A DNA stretch of 64,000 nt, from assembly GCF_023712105.1 (NCBI RefSeq), contig NZ_JAMLJI010000001.1, forward strand, positions 558,001 to 622,000. The letters are read 5' to 3'. The notes under the pieces were generated by a model that worked only from the letters and a program-made list of their open reading frames with translations, did no database searches and was not told the DNA's origin. The position numbers were made by a program, and so were the translations under genes. The stretch comes from Larsenimonas suaedae. GTDB lineage: Bacteria > Pseudomonadota > Gammaproteobacteria > Pseudomonadales > Halomonadaceae. Positions 9,293 through 18,381 of this stretch are shown piece by piece. Position 1 is the stretch's first letter; the number at the start of each line of letters is the position of its first letter.

Positions 9293-10738
9293 TTACGTAC
9301 GTCTAACACGCGTCATCAGCTCGCCCAACGCAGCGATCCCCAACACGGCCGCGACCACGTAGTACCACTGCTCGGCAAGATTGAAGTCAAGCCAGCCGAG
9401 GGCGTCCAGAAAGACCAGCGTAATGCCGACCGGCACGATCGCTCGCAAGGCAAACTGCCATAGAACCCAGCCCAGCCCGGAAAGATTGACCTCTTCCTTG
9501 ATCACCGAGCGCTTGAAGACGTAGCCGGCCATCAGCGCTGTCAGCAGGCCGCCCAGTGGCATCAGCCAGCGAGACGTCAGGAAATCCAGCCAATCGAACA
9601 CGGTCTTGCCTGCAAGCGTCCACCCGGCGCCAAGGTTGAACGACAGCATGGCAAAGAAACTGATAATCCATAAAACCACCCCGACCCACGCGCACAGCAC
9701 CGAACGTCTGGCGCCGGTGTGGCGCTCGAGAAAGGCAACCGTTGCCTCGATCATTGAAATCGAGGACGTCAGCGCCGCAAGAGAGAGCATCACGAAAAAG
9801 ATCAGCGCGATGACTCCACCAAAGGGCATTTGATCGAACGCCAGCGGCAGGCTCATGAAGATAAGGCCGGGACCGGAGGAAGGATCCATGTTGTTGGCGA
9901 AGATCACCGGGAAGATCGCAAGCCCTGCCATCATCGCGATGACGGTGTCACAGGCGGCCACCAACATGCTGGTTCGCGCGATCGAACGTTTAGCCGGCAG
10001 GTATGACCCGTAGGTCATGATCGCACCGGCGGCGAGACTCAAGGTGAAAAAGGCATGGCCAAGTGCTGCAAGCATGGCGCCGGCGGTCAGCTTTTCGGGA
10101 TCAAAGGCGAACATAAAGCGCACACCATCACCGAAGCCGCCGGAAAATACCCCATAGCCGATCATGATGCCCAGCAAAATAACCAGGCCAGGCATCATCC
10201 AGTTGACGTTTTTTTCGATGCCTTCCTGCACGCCCTTGCCAACAATGGCAAGCGTAATGACGATGACCAGCGTACTCCAGCCGCCAAGGCTCCAGGGGTT
10301 GGCGTTCGTCGCGCCAAACAGGGCCTCATAGGCCTCCACACTTCCGAGGCCGAAGCCGCCGCTGATTGCCTTCCAGACGTAGGACAGCGCCCACCCCGCC
10401 ACCACCACATAGAAGCAGAGAATCAGAAATCCGCTGATCATCGACATCCAGCCGACGATCGACCACAGCGAGCTTCGGTTCGATTCACGGGCAACTGCCT
10501 TGACCGCATCCACGGGACTGCCCCGGCCACGCCGGCCAAGCGTAATTTCCGCCATCATCAATGGAAGGCCGATCAACAGAATACAGACCAGGTAGACCAG
10601 CACGAACGCCGCCCCGCCGTATTCGCCCGTCATGTACGGAAATTTCCAGATATTGCCAAGCCCGACGGCGGAGCCGGTCGCGGCGAGCACAAATCCCCAG
10701 CGCCCGACCCACTGGGTCGTTGTGGCCGATTCACTCAT
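9293..10738 (-). CDS. Sodium-dependent NSS/SNF family symporter
   Basis: A 481-residue inner-membrane symporter of the neurotransmitter:sodium symporter family, which uses the Na+ gradient to import amino acids or related amines. Seen: the hallmark first helix GSAVGLGNIWKFPY (about residues 18-31), whose unwound centre binds Na+ and substrate; EITLGRRGRGSPVDA after helix 2; and about 11-12 hydrophobic segments to the C terminus (Tyr-Tyr-Val...GELMTRVRR). Length matches bacterial LeuT/MhsT-type proteins (about 450-510). The substrate is unknown. The gene is divergent from ktrA with 167 bases between, and stands alone. The ATG at 10738 has only a weak upstream purine run (AAGAGA). Confidence 0.9.
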   Translation of the reverse strand: MSESATTTQWVGRWGFVLAATGSAVGLGNIWKFPYMTGEYGGAAFVLVYLVCILLIGLPLMMAEITLGRRGRGSPVDAVKAVARESNRSSLWSIVGWMSMISGFLILCFYVVVAGWALSYVWKAISGGFGLGSVEAYEALFGATNANPWSLGGWSTLVIVITLAIVGKGVQEGIEKNVNWMMPGLVILLGIMIGYGVFSGGFGDGVRFMFAFDPEKLTAGAMLAALGHAFFTLSLAAGAIMTYGSYLPAKRSIARTSMLVAACDTVIAMMAGLAIFPVIFANNMDPSSGPGLIFMSLPLAFDQMPFGGVIALIFFVMLSLAALTSSISMIEATVAFLERHTGARRSVLCAWVGVVLWIISFFAMLSFNLGAGWTLAGKTVFDWLDFLTSRWLMPLGGLLTALMAGYVFKRSVIKEEVNLSGLGWVLWQFALRAIVPVGITLVFLDALGWLDFNLAEQWYYVVAAVLGIAALGELMTRVRRT

Positions 10739-10905
10739 GTCTCTTGCTCATGTTGGTAAGGTCATTGATCCAGCGACTGGACGTGTAAGGCGGCGCATTT
10801 TATCGCGGCAATGCACCCGGTGCGATACATTGATGCCACGCGTCCACTCTACATGGGTACCACTTTACGCGATCTATCCGATTCACAGTCACATCGAGGG
10901 GTTTC

Positions 10906-11562
10906 ATGAGTCGTCAATTCGCTATTATCGGACTCGGGTACTTCGGTTCCACCGTCGCACTCGAACTTCATCGTCAAAACCACGAAGTGCTGGGTGTCGA
11001 CCGTGATGAAAAACGGGTCAACAAGATCGCCGAGCATATCACCCGAGCGGTCATCGCCGACCCGACCGATGAAACGGCGCTTGGCGAACTCAATCTCAGC
11101 GAATTCAGCGCTGTCCTGGTCGATGTCGACGACAGTATCGAGGCCAGCATCATGACGACCCTTCATTTGAAGGAGCTCGAGGTCAAGGAACTGTGGGTCA
11201 AGGCGCTCAATGACGATCACCACAAACTTCTGAGCTACATCGGCGCAGACCGCATCGTCCACCCCGAATACGATCTTGGCATTCGCGTTGCCGAGAGCCT
11301 GAGCTATCACGCCGTGGTCAATTTCATCCGCCTGGGCGATCAGCAGTACGTGGTCGAGGTCGAACTGACCGAGCGACTCGTCAAACGCTGCACAACCGTT
11401 GGCGAGCTGGGCTTCAGTGACAAGCAGGCAACCGTGGTTGCCATCAAACAGGGCAGCCAGCTCGACTGCACGCCAAGCGCCTCGACCGCACTGCACGCAG
11501 GCGATCACCTGGTCCTGATCGGCGATCTGGACGTGCTGCGCCATTTCGGCGACAAGCTCTGA
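10906..11562 (+). CDS. ktrA: KtrA-type potassium uptake regulatory subunit
   Basis: A 218-residue cytoplasmic RCK protein. The N-terminal Rossmann domain shows IIGLGYFGSTVALEL (about 7-21) and the acidic end of strand 2 (VDRDE), which bind NAD(H) or ATP/ADP. The C-terminal TrkA_C domain spans about 135-218. It gates the membrane subunit KtrB in response to nucleotides. A single RCK unit of this size distinguishes it from full-length TrkA (about 458 aa, two units). GAGGGG lies about 8 bases before the ATG. It is followed after 64 bases by ktrB, and the two surely form an operon. Confidence 0.92.
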   Translation: MSRQFAIIGLGYFGSTVALELHRQNHEVLGVDRDEKRVNKIAEHITRAVIADPTDETALGELNLSEFSAVLVDVDDSIEASIMTTLHLKELEVKELWVKALNDDHHKLLSYIGADRIVHPEYDLGIRVAESLSYHAVVNFIRLGDQQYVVEVELTERLVKRCTTVGELGFSDKQATVVAIKQGSQLDCTPSASTALHAGDHLVLIGDLDVLRHFGDKL

Positions 11563-11626
11563 TCGGCCGCCGATACCTCGATCACAGGAAACCGACCCTA
11601 CAACACCGGCTTCAGGCGTCCACCTC

Positions 11627-12991
11627 ATGACCCGACTGTCTCGCCCACACCGACCGTTTCAGCGCCTGCGCCGACGTGCGGTCAAGCTCAATCCGCCGAT
11701 TGTGCTGTTAAGCGGCTTTGTACTGCTTGCGTTGATCGGCGCTGCCCTATTGAAACTGCCCATCAGTACAACGGTGCCCTTGACCTGGATGGAGGCACTG
11801 TTCACCGCAACATCGGCCGTTACCGTCACCGGGCTTGGCGTCATTGATGTCGGCCAGGACATGACGCTCTGGGGGCAGCTGATCCTACTGACCCTGATCC
11901 AGCTCGGCGGCATCGGATTCATGACCTTTGCCGCACTGACGCTTGTGATGCTCGGCGGCAAGATGCCGCTTCAACACCAGAACATCGTTCGGGAGGCGCT
12001 CAATCAGTCCTCGTTCAACGATCTGTTTCATCTGGTTCGTCTCGTGGTCGGGTTTGCGCTGTTCATCGAACTTGTCACCGCTGCCCTTCTTGCAACCGCC
12101 TGGGTGCCGGAATTCGGCTGGTCATCCGGTCTCTGGCTCAGCCTCTTTCATTCGGTCTCGGCGTTCAATAACGCAGGCTTTGCGCTCTGGGGCGACAGCC
12201 TCAGCCAATACGTCAGCTCACCGATTGTCACACTGAGCATTTCAGGGGCATTTATCATCGGCGGCCTGGGTTTCGCGGTGATTCAGGAAATCATCGGCCA
12301 TAAAAAGAACACGCCCTGGTCCATGCAGACGCGATTGATCGTCTACGCAACCGTTGGACTGAACGTCGTGGCAACGCTCTTGTTTGGGCTGCTTGAATGG
12401 CACAACCCCGCAACGCTTGGTGGACTCGACAGTACGTTCGATCGAGTGCTGGCGGCGTGGTTTCAGGCAGTCACCCCCCGAACCGCGGGCTTCAATACGC
12501 TCGATACCGCAGCCCTTGGGACACCGAGCGCCCTTTTGACCATGCTTTTGATGTTCATCGGTGGAGGCCCGGGGTCAACCGCCAGTGGCATCAAGCTGAC
12601 CACGTTTATAGTCTTGCTGTTGACCGCGCGCGCCTTTCTTCGTGGCTCGACCGAGCCGGTCATTTTCAGTCGTCGCATCCGCCAGGAAATCGTGTTCAAG
12701 GCTGTCGCAGTCGCCTTCAGCGGCGTCATGCTGATCTTTCTGGCGCTGTTCGGACTCAGCATCAGCGAACCCAGACAATCGTTTCTCGATCTGGCGTTCG
12801 AAACGGTGTCCGCCTTCGGCACCGTCGGCCTCTCTCGAGGCATCACCAGCGAACTGAGCGGCGAAGGCCAGATGATTCTGATCGTGACCATGCTGCTTGG
12901 CCGCGTTGGCACGCTGTCGCTGGGGTACTTTCTCGCCACGCGCTCGGTCGGCAACGTGCGCTACGCCGAGGGCCGTATCCAGATTGGCTGA
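11627..12991 (+). CDS. ktrB: KtrB/TrkH-type K+ channel-like transporter
   Basis: A 454-residue inner-membrane K+ uptake subunit with four M1-P-M2 repeats. The four selectivity-filter segments are visible: TVTGLGV (about 65), NNAGFALWG (about 180), PRTAGFN (about 285) and SAFGTVGLS (about 400). TrkH/KtrB proteins take up K+, often with Na+ coupling, under control of the RCK partner encoded just upstream. In a halotolerant cell this would serve osmotic adjustment. The basic N terminus (residues 1-20) is cytoplasmic. Length fits KtrB (about 450) better than TrkH (about 480). No terminator is obvious before the ArgP gene 79 bases downstream. Confidence 0.93.
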   Translation: MTRLSRPHRPFQRLRRRAVKLNPPIVLLSGFVLLALIGAALLKLPISTTVPLTWMEALFTATSAVTVTGLGVIDVGQDMTLWGQLILLTLIQLGGIGFMTFAALTLVMLGGKMPLQHQNIVREALNQSSFNDLFHLVRLVVGFALFIELVTAALLATAWVPEFGWSSGLWLSLFHSVSAFNNAGFALWGDSLSQYVSSPIVTLSISGAFIIGGLGFAVIQEIIGHKKNTPWSMQTRLIVYATVGLNVVATLLFGLLEWHNPATLGGLDSTFDRVLAAWFQAVTPRTAGFNTLDTAALGTPSALLTMLLMFIGGGPGSTASGIKLTTFIVLLLTARAFLRGSTEPVIFSRRIRQEIVFKAVAVAFSGVMLIFLALFGLSISEPRQSFLDLAFETVSAFGTVGLSRGITSELSGEGQMILIVTMLLGRVGTLSLGYFLATRSVGNVRYAEGRIQIG

Positions 12992-13070
12992 TCGAGAGCG
13001 CTGGCACGCACCAAGGCTCTCATATACCATTACATAAACTCATGCCTACTAGAACGCATAACCTAATCTA

Positions 13071-13988
13071 ATGCTTGATTACAAACTTCTTGAAGCCCTC
13101 AGTGCCGTTATCGATCAGGGCGGGTTCGAACGGGGCGCCAATTACCTGGGGTTGACCCAGTCGGCCGTTTCTCAGCGCATCAAGCTTCTTGAAGCGCGCC
13201 TGGGCCAACCGGTCCTGGTGCGCTCCCCGACGCTTGGCCCCACCGCACTTGGCAAGCGACTGTTAAATCACGCCCAGCAAGTGCGTTTGCTCGAGTACGA
13301 CCTGATCGATATCGTGCCCTCGCTTGGTACCGATGAGCAGCGACTTCGCATCGCACTCAATGCCGATAGCCTTGCCACCTGGTGGCCGCTCGCCATCGGC
13401 CCATTCAATCAGGAACATCGCGTACTTCTTGATCTTGTAGTGCAGGATCAAACCACGGCGCTTCAGCGCATGCGTGATGGCGAAGTCGCCGCCTGTTTAT
13501 GCTCGACCCCAAGGGCCGTGCAAGGCGCTCGCGTGGTCTCGCTTGGTGGCATGCGCTACATGGCTGTGGCCACACCCAGGTTCATAGAGCGGCATTTCCC
13601 GGAAGGTCTGAACGCCGAAAGCCTGTCAGAAGCGCCGGGCATCGTGTTTGGCCCGGATGATCGACTCCACCATCGCATGGTTGCGCAATACCACATCGCG
13701 CCGCCGTTCCCACACCACATGTGCCCTTCATCCCAAGGCGTGGTTCAGATGACGGTCGCGGGACTTGGCTACGCGCTGCTTCCCGAGCATCAGGCCCGGC
13801 CACATCTTGAGTCGGGAGCGCTGGTCGAAATTGAAACCCCTTCACCCATCATCGTGCCCATGTACTGGCACTATTGGCGCCAGGGCGGGCAGCTGCTAAG
13901 TTCGTTGACCAGCTATCTGAGCGAACAGAGTCCGAACTGGTTGCTCAGCGTCGAAGAAACCGAGCGCGGCTCGCCAACGCCGTTGTAG
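13071..13988 (+). CDS. argP: LysR-type regulator, ArgP/IciA family
   Basis: A 305-residue LysR regulator. The N-terminal winged helix-turn-helix reads GGFERGANYLGLTQSAVSQR (about 17-36), followed by the linker helix and an effector-binding domain. The pattern of tyrosine, leucine and alanine at the start (MLDYKLLEALSAV) and the lack of a conserved NRST-type motif are typical of ArgP (IciA). E. coli ArgP activates argO, the arginine exporter, in an arginine/lysine-dependent way. No lysE/argO-like exporter is adjacent here, unlike in many relatives, so its target must lie elsewhere. The 79-base upstream gap is AT-rich. A lipoprotein gene follows after 29 bases. Confidence 0.85.
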   Translation: MLDYKLLEALSAVIDQGGFERGANYLGLTQSAVSQRIKLLEARLGQPVLVRSPTLGPTALGKRLLNHAQQVRLLEYDLIDIVPSLGTDEQRLRIALNADSLATWWPLAIGPFNQEHRVLLDLVVQDQTTALQRMRDGEVAACLCSTPRAVQGARVVSLGGMRYMAVATPRFIERHFPEGLNAESLSEAPGIVFGPDDRLHHRMVAQYHIAPPFPHHMCPSSQGVVQMTVAGLGYALLPEHQARPHLESGALVEIETPSPIIVPMYWHYWRQGGQLLSSLTSYLSEQSPNWLLSVEETERGSPTPL

Positions 13989-14017
13989 CCTTTTTTGATA
14001 TCAGGGAGTGATGTCCA

Positions 14018-14392
14018 ATGAAGAAATCGACCCTCACGCGTTCGCTCATGGCCGGTGTACTCATTGCCGGCGCCGCCACATTGAGCGCCTGTGGTCCCTC
14101 AACCAGTGTGGTCAAAAGCGAATCCGCGCAGTACACGGTGGTATCGGTCGATGAAGACCGCGAGGCGGCCATCGAGGGTGCGCGTGAACGTGCGCAGGAG
14201 TATTGCCAGGCCCAGGAGGATAAGGACGCCTACACCGTGATTGAACAGCGCGAAGAGCCGCCGCACTCCGGCGATGGCGCAAGCCAAGGAGCACTGCCGG
14301 ATAACGCCACCATTAGCGAGGACACCGACCTCACCGCCGCCAGCAGTGAGGGCGAAGGCTATAAGGTAACCTGGACCATCCGCTGCTCCTGA
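14018..14392 (+). CDS. Small lipoprotein of unknown function
   Basis: A 124-residue protein with a lipoprotein signal peptide and lipobox LSAC (acylated cysteine C25). The mature part is acidic, begins with a short strand-like stretch YTVVSVDEDREAA, continues with a helix (AIEGARERAQEYCQAQ) and ends VTWTIRCS, with cysteines near residues 67 and 123 that could form a disulfide. I do not recognise a family. GGGAG lies about 12 bases before the ATG. It is 29 bases after argP and closed by a terminator. It may be co-transcribed with argP, though its product is envelope-located. Confidence 0.7.
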   Translation: MKKSTLTRSLMAGVLIAGAATLSACGPSTSVVKSESAQYTVVSVDEDREAAIEGARERAQEYCQAQEDKDAYTVIEQREEPPHSGDGASQGALPDNATISEDTDLTAASSEGEGYKVTWTIRCS

Positions 14393-14410
14393 GTTCACCT
14401 CGTTTAACGC

Positions 14411-14435
14411 AAGGGCGCCCACAGGTGCCCTTTTT
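14411..14435 (+). terminator. Intrinsic terminator after the lipoprotein gene
   Basis: Stem AAGGGCGCC/GGTGCCCTT (one G-T pair) with loop CACA, followed by TTTTT. It ends forward transcription through argP and the lipoprotein gene, just before a reverse-strand gene. Confidence 0.8.
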
Positions 14436-14466
14436 CACGACGGTCGGCGCTTTTATAAGCGGATGA

Positions 14467-14769
14467 TCAGGGCGCGAGCTTGCGTGACACGCTCGAGACC
14501 TTATCGGCAAGACTCTGTTCACGATCAACTCGAGTGCCCAGCTTCATCGTGGTGGTAATTCGGGGGGCGCCCGCCTCATGGACCACCTCGTGACAGCGCT
14601 TGACCACCGCCATCACCTCATCCCACTCCCCCTCGATATTGGTGCCGTACGCGTGCATCTCATGCACAAGCCCGGCCCGCTCGATTTCACGCTGACACAG
14701 CGCCACATACTCGGAGACGGAGACGCCGACGCCCATCGGCACAACGCAGAGATCGATAATCACGTTCAT
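14467..14769 (-). CDS. MTH1187/YkoF-family thiamine-binding-type protein
   Basis: A 100-residue single-domain protein of the UPF0045 (MTH1187/YqgV) family. Seen: the N-terminal strand NVIIDLCVVPMG, the helix with SEYVALCQREI, the conserved YGTNIEGEWDEVMAVVKRCHE block and the final strand RITTTMKLGTRVD. These proteins have a ferredoxin-like fold and form tetramers. Some family members bind thiamine or related pyrimidine compounds, but no enzyme activity is known. AAGGAG lies about 8 bases before the ATG. It stands alone on the reverse strand. I see no thiamine riboswitch in the 217-base gap upstream. Confidence 0.85.
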   Translation of the reverse strand: MNVIIDLCVVPMGVGVSVSEYVALCQREIERAGLVHEMHAYGTNIEGEWDEVMAVVKRCHEVVHEAGAPRITTTMKLGTRVDREQSLADKVSSVSRKLAP

Positions 14770-14986
14770 GGTGCGCTCCTTGATAGGAAATAATCGGTTC
14801 TGCCCGGAAAGGCAGCTGGTTCATTTCTTTTCTGACGTTCGGTCCATTTTTTACTGACGTTTATTTGCCATTGAATGTGGCTTCAGAAACATGCTGATGC
14901 GGCAGGTACAGAGCCCAGAGGCCCATGAAACCCGGCGCAGGTGCCAATCCCATATCACTGCCCCTGGAACACACACATTTGGCCAC

Positions 14987-15487
14987 CTACTGCTCGGCAT
15001 TCAGACGGGAAAAATCGGACGTCGTAGTGTCTCCAGACTCGTCAATGATCGAGACGGCGTTGGCGGCAATGCGAGACACCATTGAGGTCAATTGCTCGAT
15101 TTCCTGGTCGTTGAATCCGGCCAGCAGGTGACGATGGACATCCTGAGCCCGCCCCTGCACCGCCGCCATGGTGGTCTTTCCCGCCTCGGTAAAGCAGATG
15201 GTACGGGCTCGCCGATCATTGTCGCACCGCTCGCGGCGAATCAGCTCCTGCTTTTCCAGACAATCGAGCGTTCGCATCAATGAAGGCAACTCGATGCCGA
15301 TGTGCTGGGCAAGACTTGACTGGGTCGTGCCCTCACCCAACCGAGACAGATGCAACAACGCGATCCAGCGCGCCTGAGTCAGCCCAAGCGGCTCCATCGC
15401 TTTGTCGACCGCCGCACGCCACCCTCGGTTCATCAAGGCCAGCTGCATCCCCAGACTCATCTGGTCGAATCCTTCCATATCGATCAC
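14987..15487 (-). CDS. MarR/SlyA-type transcription regulator
   Basis: A 166-residue dimeric winged-helix regulator. Seen: helix 1 with MSLGMQLALMNRGWRAAVDK, TQARWIALLHLSRL, the recognition helix LPSLMRTLDCLEKQELI (about 70-86) and the wing CDNDRRARTICFTEAGK. It resembles SlyA, which controls efflux, stress and envelope genes in other Gammaproteobacteria. The start is taken as GTG at 15487 because AGGAG is well placed for it; the ATG three codons in would sit too far from it. The gap upstream holds a 22-base palindrome (15576-15597) that may be its operator and lies between it and the divergent aminotransferase gene. The ligand is unknown. Confidence 0.87.
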   Translation of the reverse strand: MIDMEGFDQMSLGMQLALMNRGWRAAVDKAMEPLGLTQARWIALLHLSRLGEGTTQSSLAQHIGIELPSLMRTLDCLEKQELIRRERCDNDRRARTICFTEAGKTTMAAVQGRAQDVHRHLLAGFNDQEIEQLTSMVSRIAANAVSIIDESGDTTTSDFSRLNAEQ

Positions 15488-15575
15488 GGTAGAGCGCTCC
15501 TATCCCGAGTCATTACTAGAGCCCCCATGATGCTTTGCACACTCACTTTATGCCAGTAAATACACCGCCCCGCCT

Positions 15576-15597
15576 GATCGCCGTGAATTTAGCGATC
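15576..15597. promoter_or_regulatory. Palindrome GATCGC-N10-GCGATC, candidate MarR operator
   Basis: Perfect 6-base arms at 15576-15581 and 15592-15597 lie in the 204-base divergent gap between the MarR gene and the aminotransferase gene. The right arm is followed by a partial SlyA-like sequence (TTAGCGATCGAT). MarR regulators commonly bind such sites and control their own gene and a divergent neighbour. The assignment is inference. Confidence 0.3.
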
Positions 15598-15691
15598 GAT
15601 AGTGCGAGGGGTAAACCGACACGTTATGATTAATTTTCCGGGGGCGTTGACGCCCTATTTCTGAATACACTGATGAGGCTTTGGCATTCGC

Positions 15692-16882
15692 ATGTTTGAG
15701 CAGATAGAACGCGTTCCGGGCGATGCAATTCTTGGGTTGATCGATGCGTTCAAGAAAGACACCAACCCCAACAAGGTGGATCTCGGCGTCGGCGTCTATC
15801 GTGATGCCAGCGGCAATACGCCGGTGCTCGAATCGGTCAAGATCGCCGAAGAGCGCCTTTTAAGCAGCGAAACCACCAAAAGCTACATCGGCTCCCACGG
15901 CGACCCAGCCTACGGCAGCGCCGTACTCTCGCTGGTGCTTGGCGAAACCTCGCCGGTGCTTGAGGCCAACCGCGCAAGCCTCACTCAGTCACCGGGCGGC
16001 ACCGGTGCCCTGCGCCTTGCGGCGGATTTCATCAAGGCCAACCTTCCGGGCAAGGCCATCTGGCTGAGCGCCCCGACCTGGCCAAACCACCTCGGCATTT
16101 TCGACGCCGCAGGCGTTGAGCGTAAGAGCTACCCCTACGTCAGCGCCGACAACACGCTCGATTTCGACGGCATGGTCGAGACGTTCGAAACCATTCCAGA
16201 AGGCGATATCGTTCTGCTGCACGCCTGCTGTCATAACCCCTCCGGGTTCGATCTGAGCAAGGCTCAATGGCAGCAGGTGCTCGAAATCATTAGCCGGCGC
16301 AACCTTCTGCCGCTAATCGATTTCGCCTACCAGGGCTTTGGCGATGGCCTAGATGACGACGCCTACGGCGTGCGCCTTCTGGCTGAATCGCTTGATGAAG
16401 TGATCATCACAAGCTCATGCTCGAAGAATTTCGGCATCTACCGTGAACGTACCGGTGCATTGATTCTGATCGCGAAGGATCAGGAGCAGATGGAAAACGT
16501 ACGCTCACAGGCAGCCATCACCGCGCGCGAGAACTACTCGAACCCACCGGCACACGGCGGCGCGATCGTGAGCACCATCCTGAACGACAATGCCCTTCGC
16601 GTTCAGTGGTTGGGGGAAGTCGACGAAATGCGCCAGCGCATCAACAGCCTGCGTCGCAACTTCGTCAAGGCGATGGCGCCCTACGGACTCGAGGAGCGCT
16701 TTCGGTTCATCGAACAGCAGCGCGGCATGTTCTCCTTCACCGGCCTGACGCCTGAACAGGTCGACCGGCTGCGAGACGAGTTCAGCATCTATATGGTGCG
16801 CTCAGGCCGTGCAAACGTTGCCGGCTTGAGCCATGACGTGCTTGATTACGTGGCAAAGGCAATCGCCACCGTCGTGAAATAA
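15692..16882 (+). CDS. tyrB: Aromatic/aspartate aminotransferase (class I, PLP)
   Basis: A 396-residue PLP enzyme of the AspC/TyrB subgroup. Seen: DLGVGVYRD near 30, SYIGSHGDPAYG around 65-76 (substrate and cofactor loop), the HACCHNPSG segment near 180, DFAYQGFG, and the PLP-lysine K245 in SCSKNFGIY, followed by the phosphate-binding arginine in RERTGAL. It transfers amino groups between aspartate or aromatic amino acids and 2-oxoglutarate in the cytoplasm. The AspC and TyrB types cannot be separated reliably by eye, so the symbol is the best guess. A 204-base gap with a possible regulator site lies upstream, and a strong terminator follows. Confidence 0.85.
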   Translation: MFEQIERVPGDAILGLIDAFKKDTNPNKVDLGVGVYRDASGNTPVLESVKIAEERLLSSETTKSYIGSHGDPAYGSAVLSLVLGETSPVLEANRASLTQSPGGTGALRLAADFIKANLPGKAIWLSAPTWPNHLGIFDAAGVERKSYPYVSADNTLDFDGMVETFETIPEGDIVLLHACCHNPSGFDLSKAQWQQVLEIISRRNLLPLIDFAYQGFGDGLDDDAYGVRLLAESLDEVIITSSCSKNFGIYRERTGALILIAKDQEQMENVRSQAAITARENYSNPPAHGGAIVSTILNDNALRVQWLGEVDEMRQRINSLRRNFVKAMAPYGLEERFRFIEQQRGMFSFTGLTPEQVDRLRDEFSIYMVRSGRANVAGLSHDVLDYVAKAIATVVK

Positions 16883-16893
16883 GTCACACGCTC

Positions 16894-16928
16894 AAAACCG
16901 CGCCGCACACGATGTGCGGCGCGGTTTT
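16894..16928. terminator. Bidirectional terminator, 16-bp stem
   Basis: Perfect arms 16894-16909 and 16913-16928 (core CCGCGCCGCACA) with loop CGA and A4/T4 ends. It serves the aminotransferase gene forward. The stop codon of the reverse-strand MATE gene lies at its right edge, so it also ends that gene. Confidence 0.9.
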
Positions 16929-18277
16929 CATCCGGCTGCTGCCGCGCGTTGAACGCGCTGCTCAAGGCCACGGTAGAAAACCCAGCCCGCCATTATCCCC
17001 GCCAGCACGTTACCAAGCGCTGCGCCAATCGCGATGCCCAGCGTGCCATAAAGCCAGGCCCCGAGGGCGACACACGGCAGATAACAGACAAACAGACGCG
17101 CGAAGGCAATCATCATTGCACGTCGAGGCCATCCAAGGGCATTGCTTGCCGAGACCACAATCATGCAAATACCGAGTAACGCGTAGCTTGGCAGCATGAA
17201 CACCATCAAGATGTTCAGCGCCTCACTGACCGCGTCGTCGCTGGCCATCCAGTGTGATAGCCATGGCGACATCACCGCCAGCACCGCGCCGAGCACCAGC
17301 TGCCACGCGACAATCACCTTGAAACTCAACATCATCAGCGCACGAATCTCGCTCCAGCGGCCAGCCCCATAACATCGCCCGAGCCAGGGCGGCAGCGACA
17401 TGGTGAGTGCGAGCACCACTAGAATCGAAAAGCTTTCGAGCCGATTGGCAAGTCCCCAGGCCGCGACCACGGCGTTGCCCTCGGTGGCAACGATCGAGGT
17501 GGCTACGAGCGCCGCGAGCGGGGGCATCAACTGACTGATCATCGCGGGCCCGGCAATACCGGTAAACTCACGCCAGGAACGGGACAGCTCGTCAAGAAGC
17601 CCTTCCCATTTGAGCCAGGCGTGCTTGAAAAGGCGCATGAACACGAACAGCGCACCGATCCCAAAGGCGATCATCGTCGCCCAGGCGGCCCCCACCAGGC
17701 CAAACTTTGGTATCGGGCCCCAGCCAAAGATCAGGATCGGATCGACCACCAGGTTGATCAGACTGGTCACCACCATCATCAGTCCCGGAAACTTGGTGCG
17801 CCCATGCGCCCGAAACAGGCTGTAGCCCAGATAGAGCATGGCCCCGACCCAGCTGGTCACAAGCCATGGCCCCCAATACGCCTTGATCTCACCCAGCAGC
17901 GATGTCTCCGCACCCATCAACGGAAAGATGACATCGCTTGCAAGCCAGAGCAGCAGCAACACCAGCGCCAGCAAAACGCCACCCCCGACGATCACGACGC
18001 CGCCCAGACGGCAGGCGCGAGGCTCATCGCCTCGTCCAAGGGCACGAGAAATCAGGGCCGCCGCCGCAATGCCGATACCCACCTGAAGGCCAATGACGAT
18101 AAACGAGACGGGAAAGGTAAAGGATTGAGCGGCAAGAGGCTGGGTACCGAGCCGTGCAACGAACAGACTGTCGACCAGGTTGAACCCTAGAAGCGACATC
18201 ACGCCGATGGCCATTGGCCAGGTCTGGGCCCAGAGGGTTCGGCCCATGGAAGAATTGGTTGTTGATGCGCTAGACAA
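16928..18277 (-). CDS. MATE-family multidrug/toxin efflux transporter
   Basis: A 449-residue inner-membrane exporter with 12 predicted helices in two homologous halves. Seen: the first helix TWPMAIGVMSLLGFNLVDSLFVARLG with the family PxxxG/N pattern, IGIAAAALISRALGRGD after helix 2-3 (the conserved ALG motif), and the equivalent second-half region from about residue 225 (FTGIAGPAMISQLMPPLAALV). MATE proteins expel cationic compounds using H+ or Na+. The substrate is unknown. The stop codon falls inside the shared terminator 16894-16928. It is separated from the reverse-strand gene upstream by another terminator, so it is probably transcribed alone. Confidence 0.9.
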   Translation of the reverse strand: MSSASTTNSSMGRTLWAQTWPMAIGVMSLLGFNLVDSLFVARLGTQPLAAQSFTFPVSFIVIGLQVGIGIAAAALISRALGRGDEPRACRLGGVVIVGGGVLLALVLLLLWLASDVIFPLMGAETSLLGEIKAYWGPWLVTSWVGAMLYLGYSLFRAHGRTKFPGLMMVVTSLINLVVDPILIFGWGPIPKFGLVGAAWATMIAFGIGALFVFMRLFKHAWLKWEGLLDELSRSWREFTGIAGPAMISQLMPPLAALVATSIVATEGNAVVAAWGLANRLESFSILVVLALTMSLPPWLGRCYGAGRWSEIRALMMLSFKVIVAWQLVLGAVLAVMSPWLSHWMASDDAVSEALNILMVFMLPSYALLGICMIVVSASNALGWPRRAMMIAFARLFVCYLPCVALGAWLYGTLGIAIGAALGNVLAGIMAGWVFYRGLEQRVQRAAAAG

Positions 18278-18296
18278 AATCGACTCCTGAATTCAC

Positions 18297-18330
18297 CAAA
18301 AAATGCCGCTATCGACTCATAGCGGCATTT
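18297..18330 (-). terminator. Terminator of the secreted-protein gene
   Basis: Arms AAATGCCGCTAT (18301-18312) and complement (18319-18330) with loop CGACTC. On the reverse strand the stem is followed by a run of T (18297-18303). It ends the gene 18382-18837 before the MATE gene begins. Confidence 0.88.
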
Positions 18331-18381
18331 CATCAGACCCGTAATGGTAGCGCGTTAATTATTACGACATAACCGTTCGAC

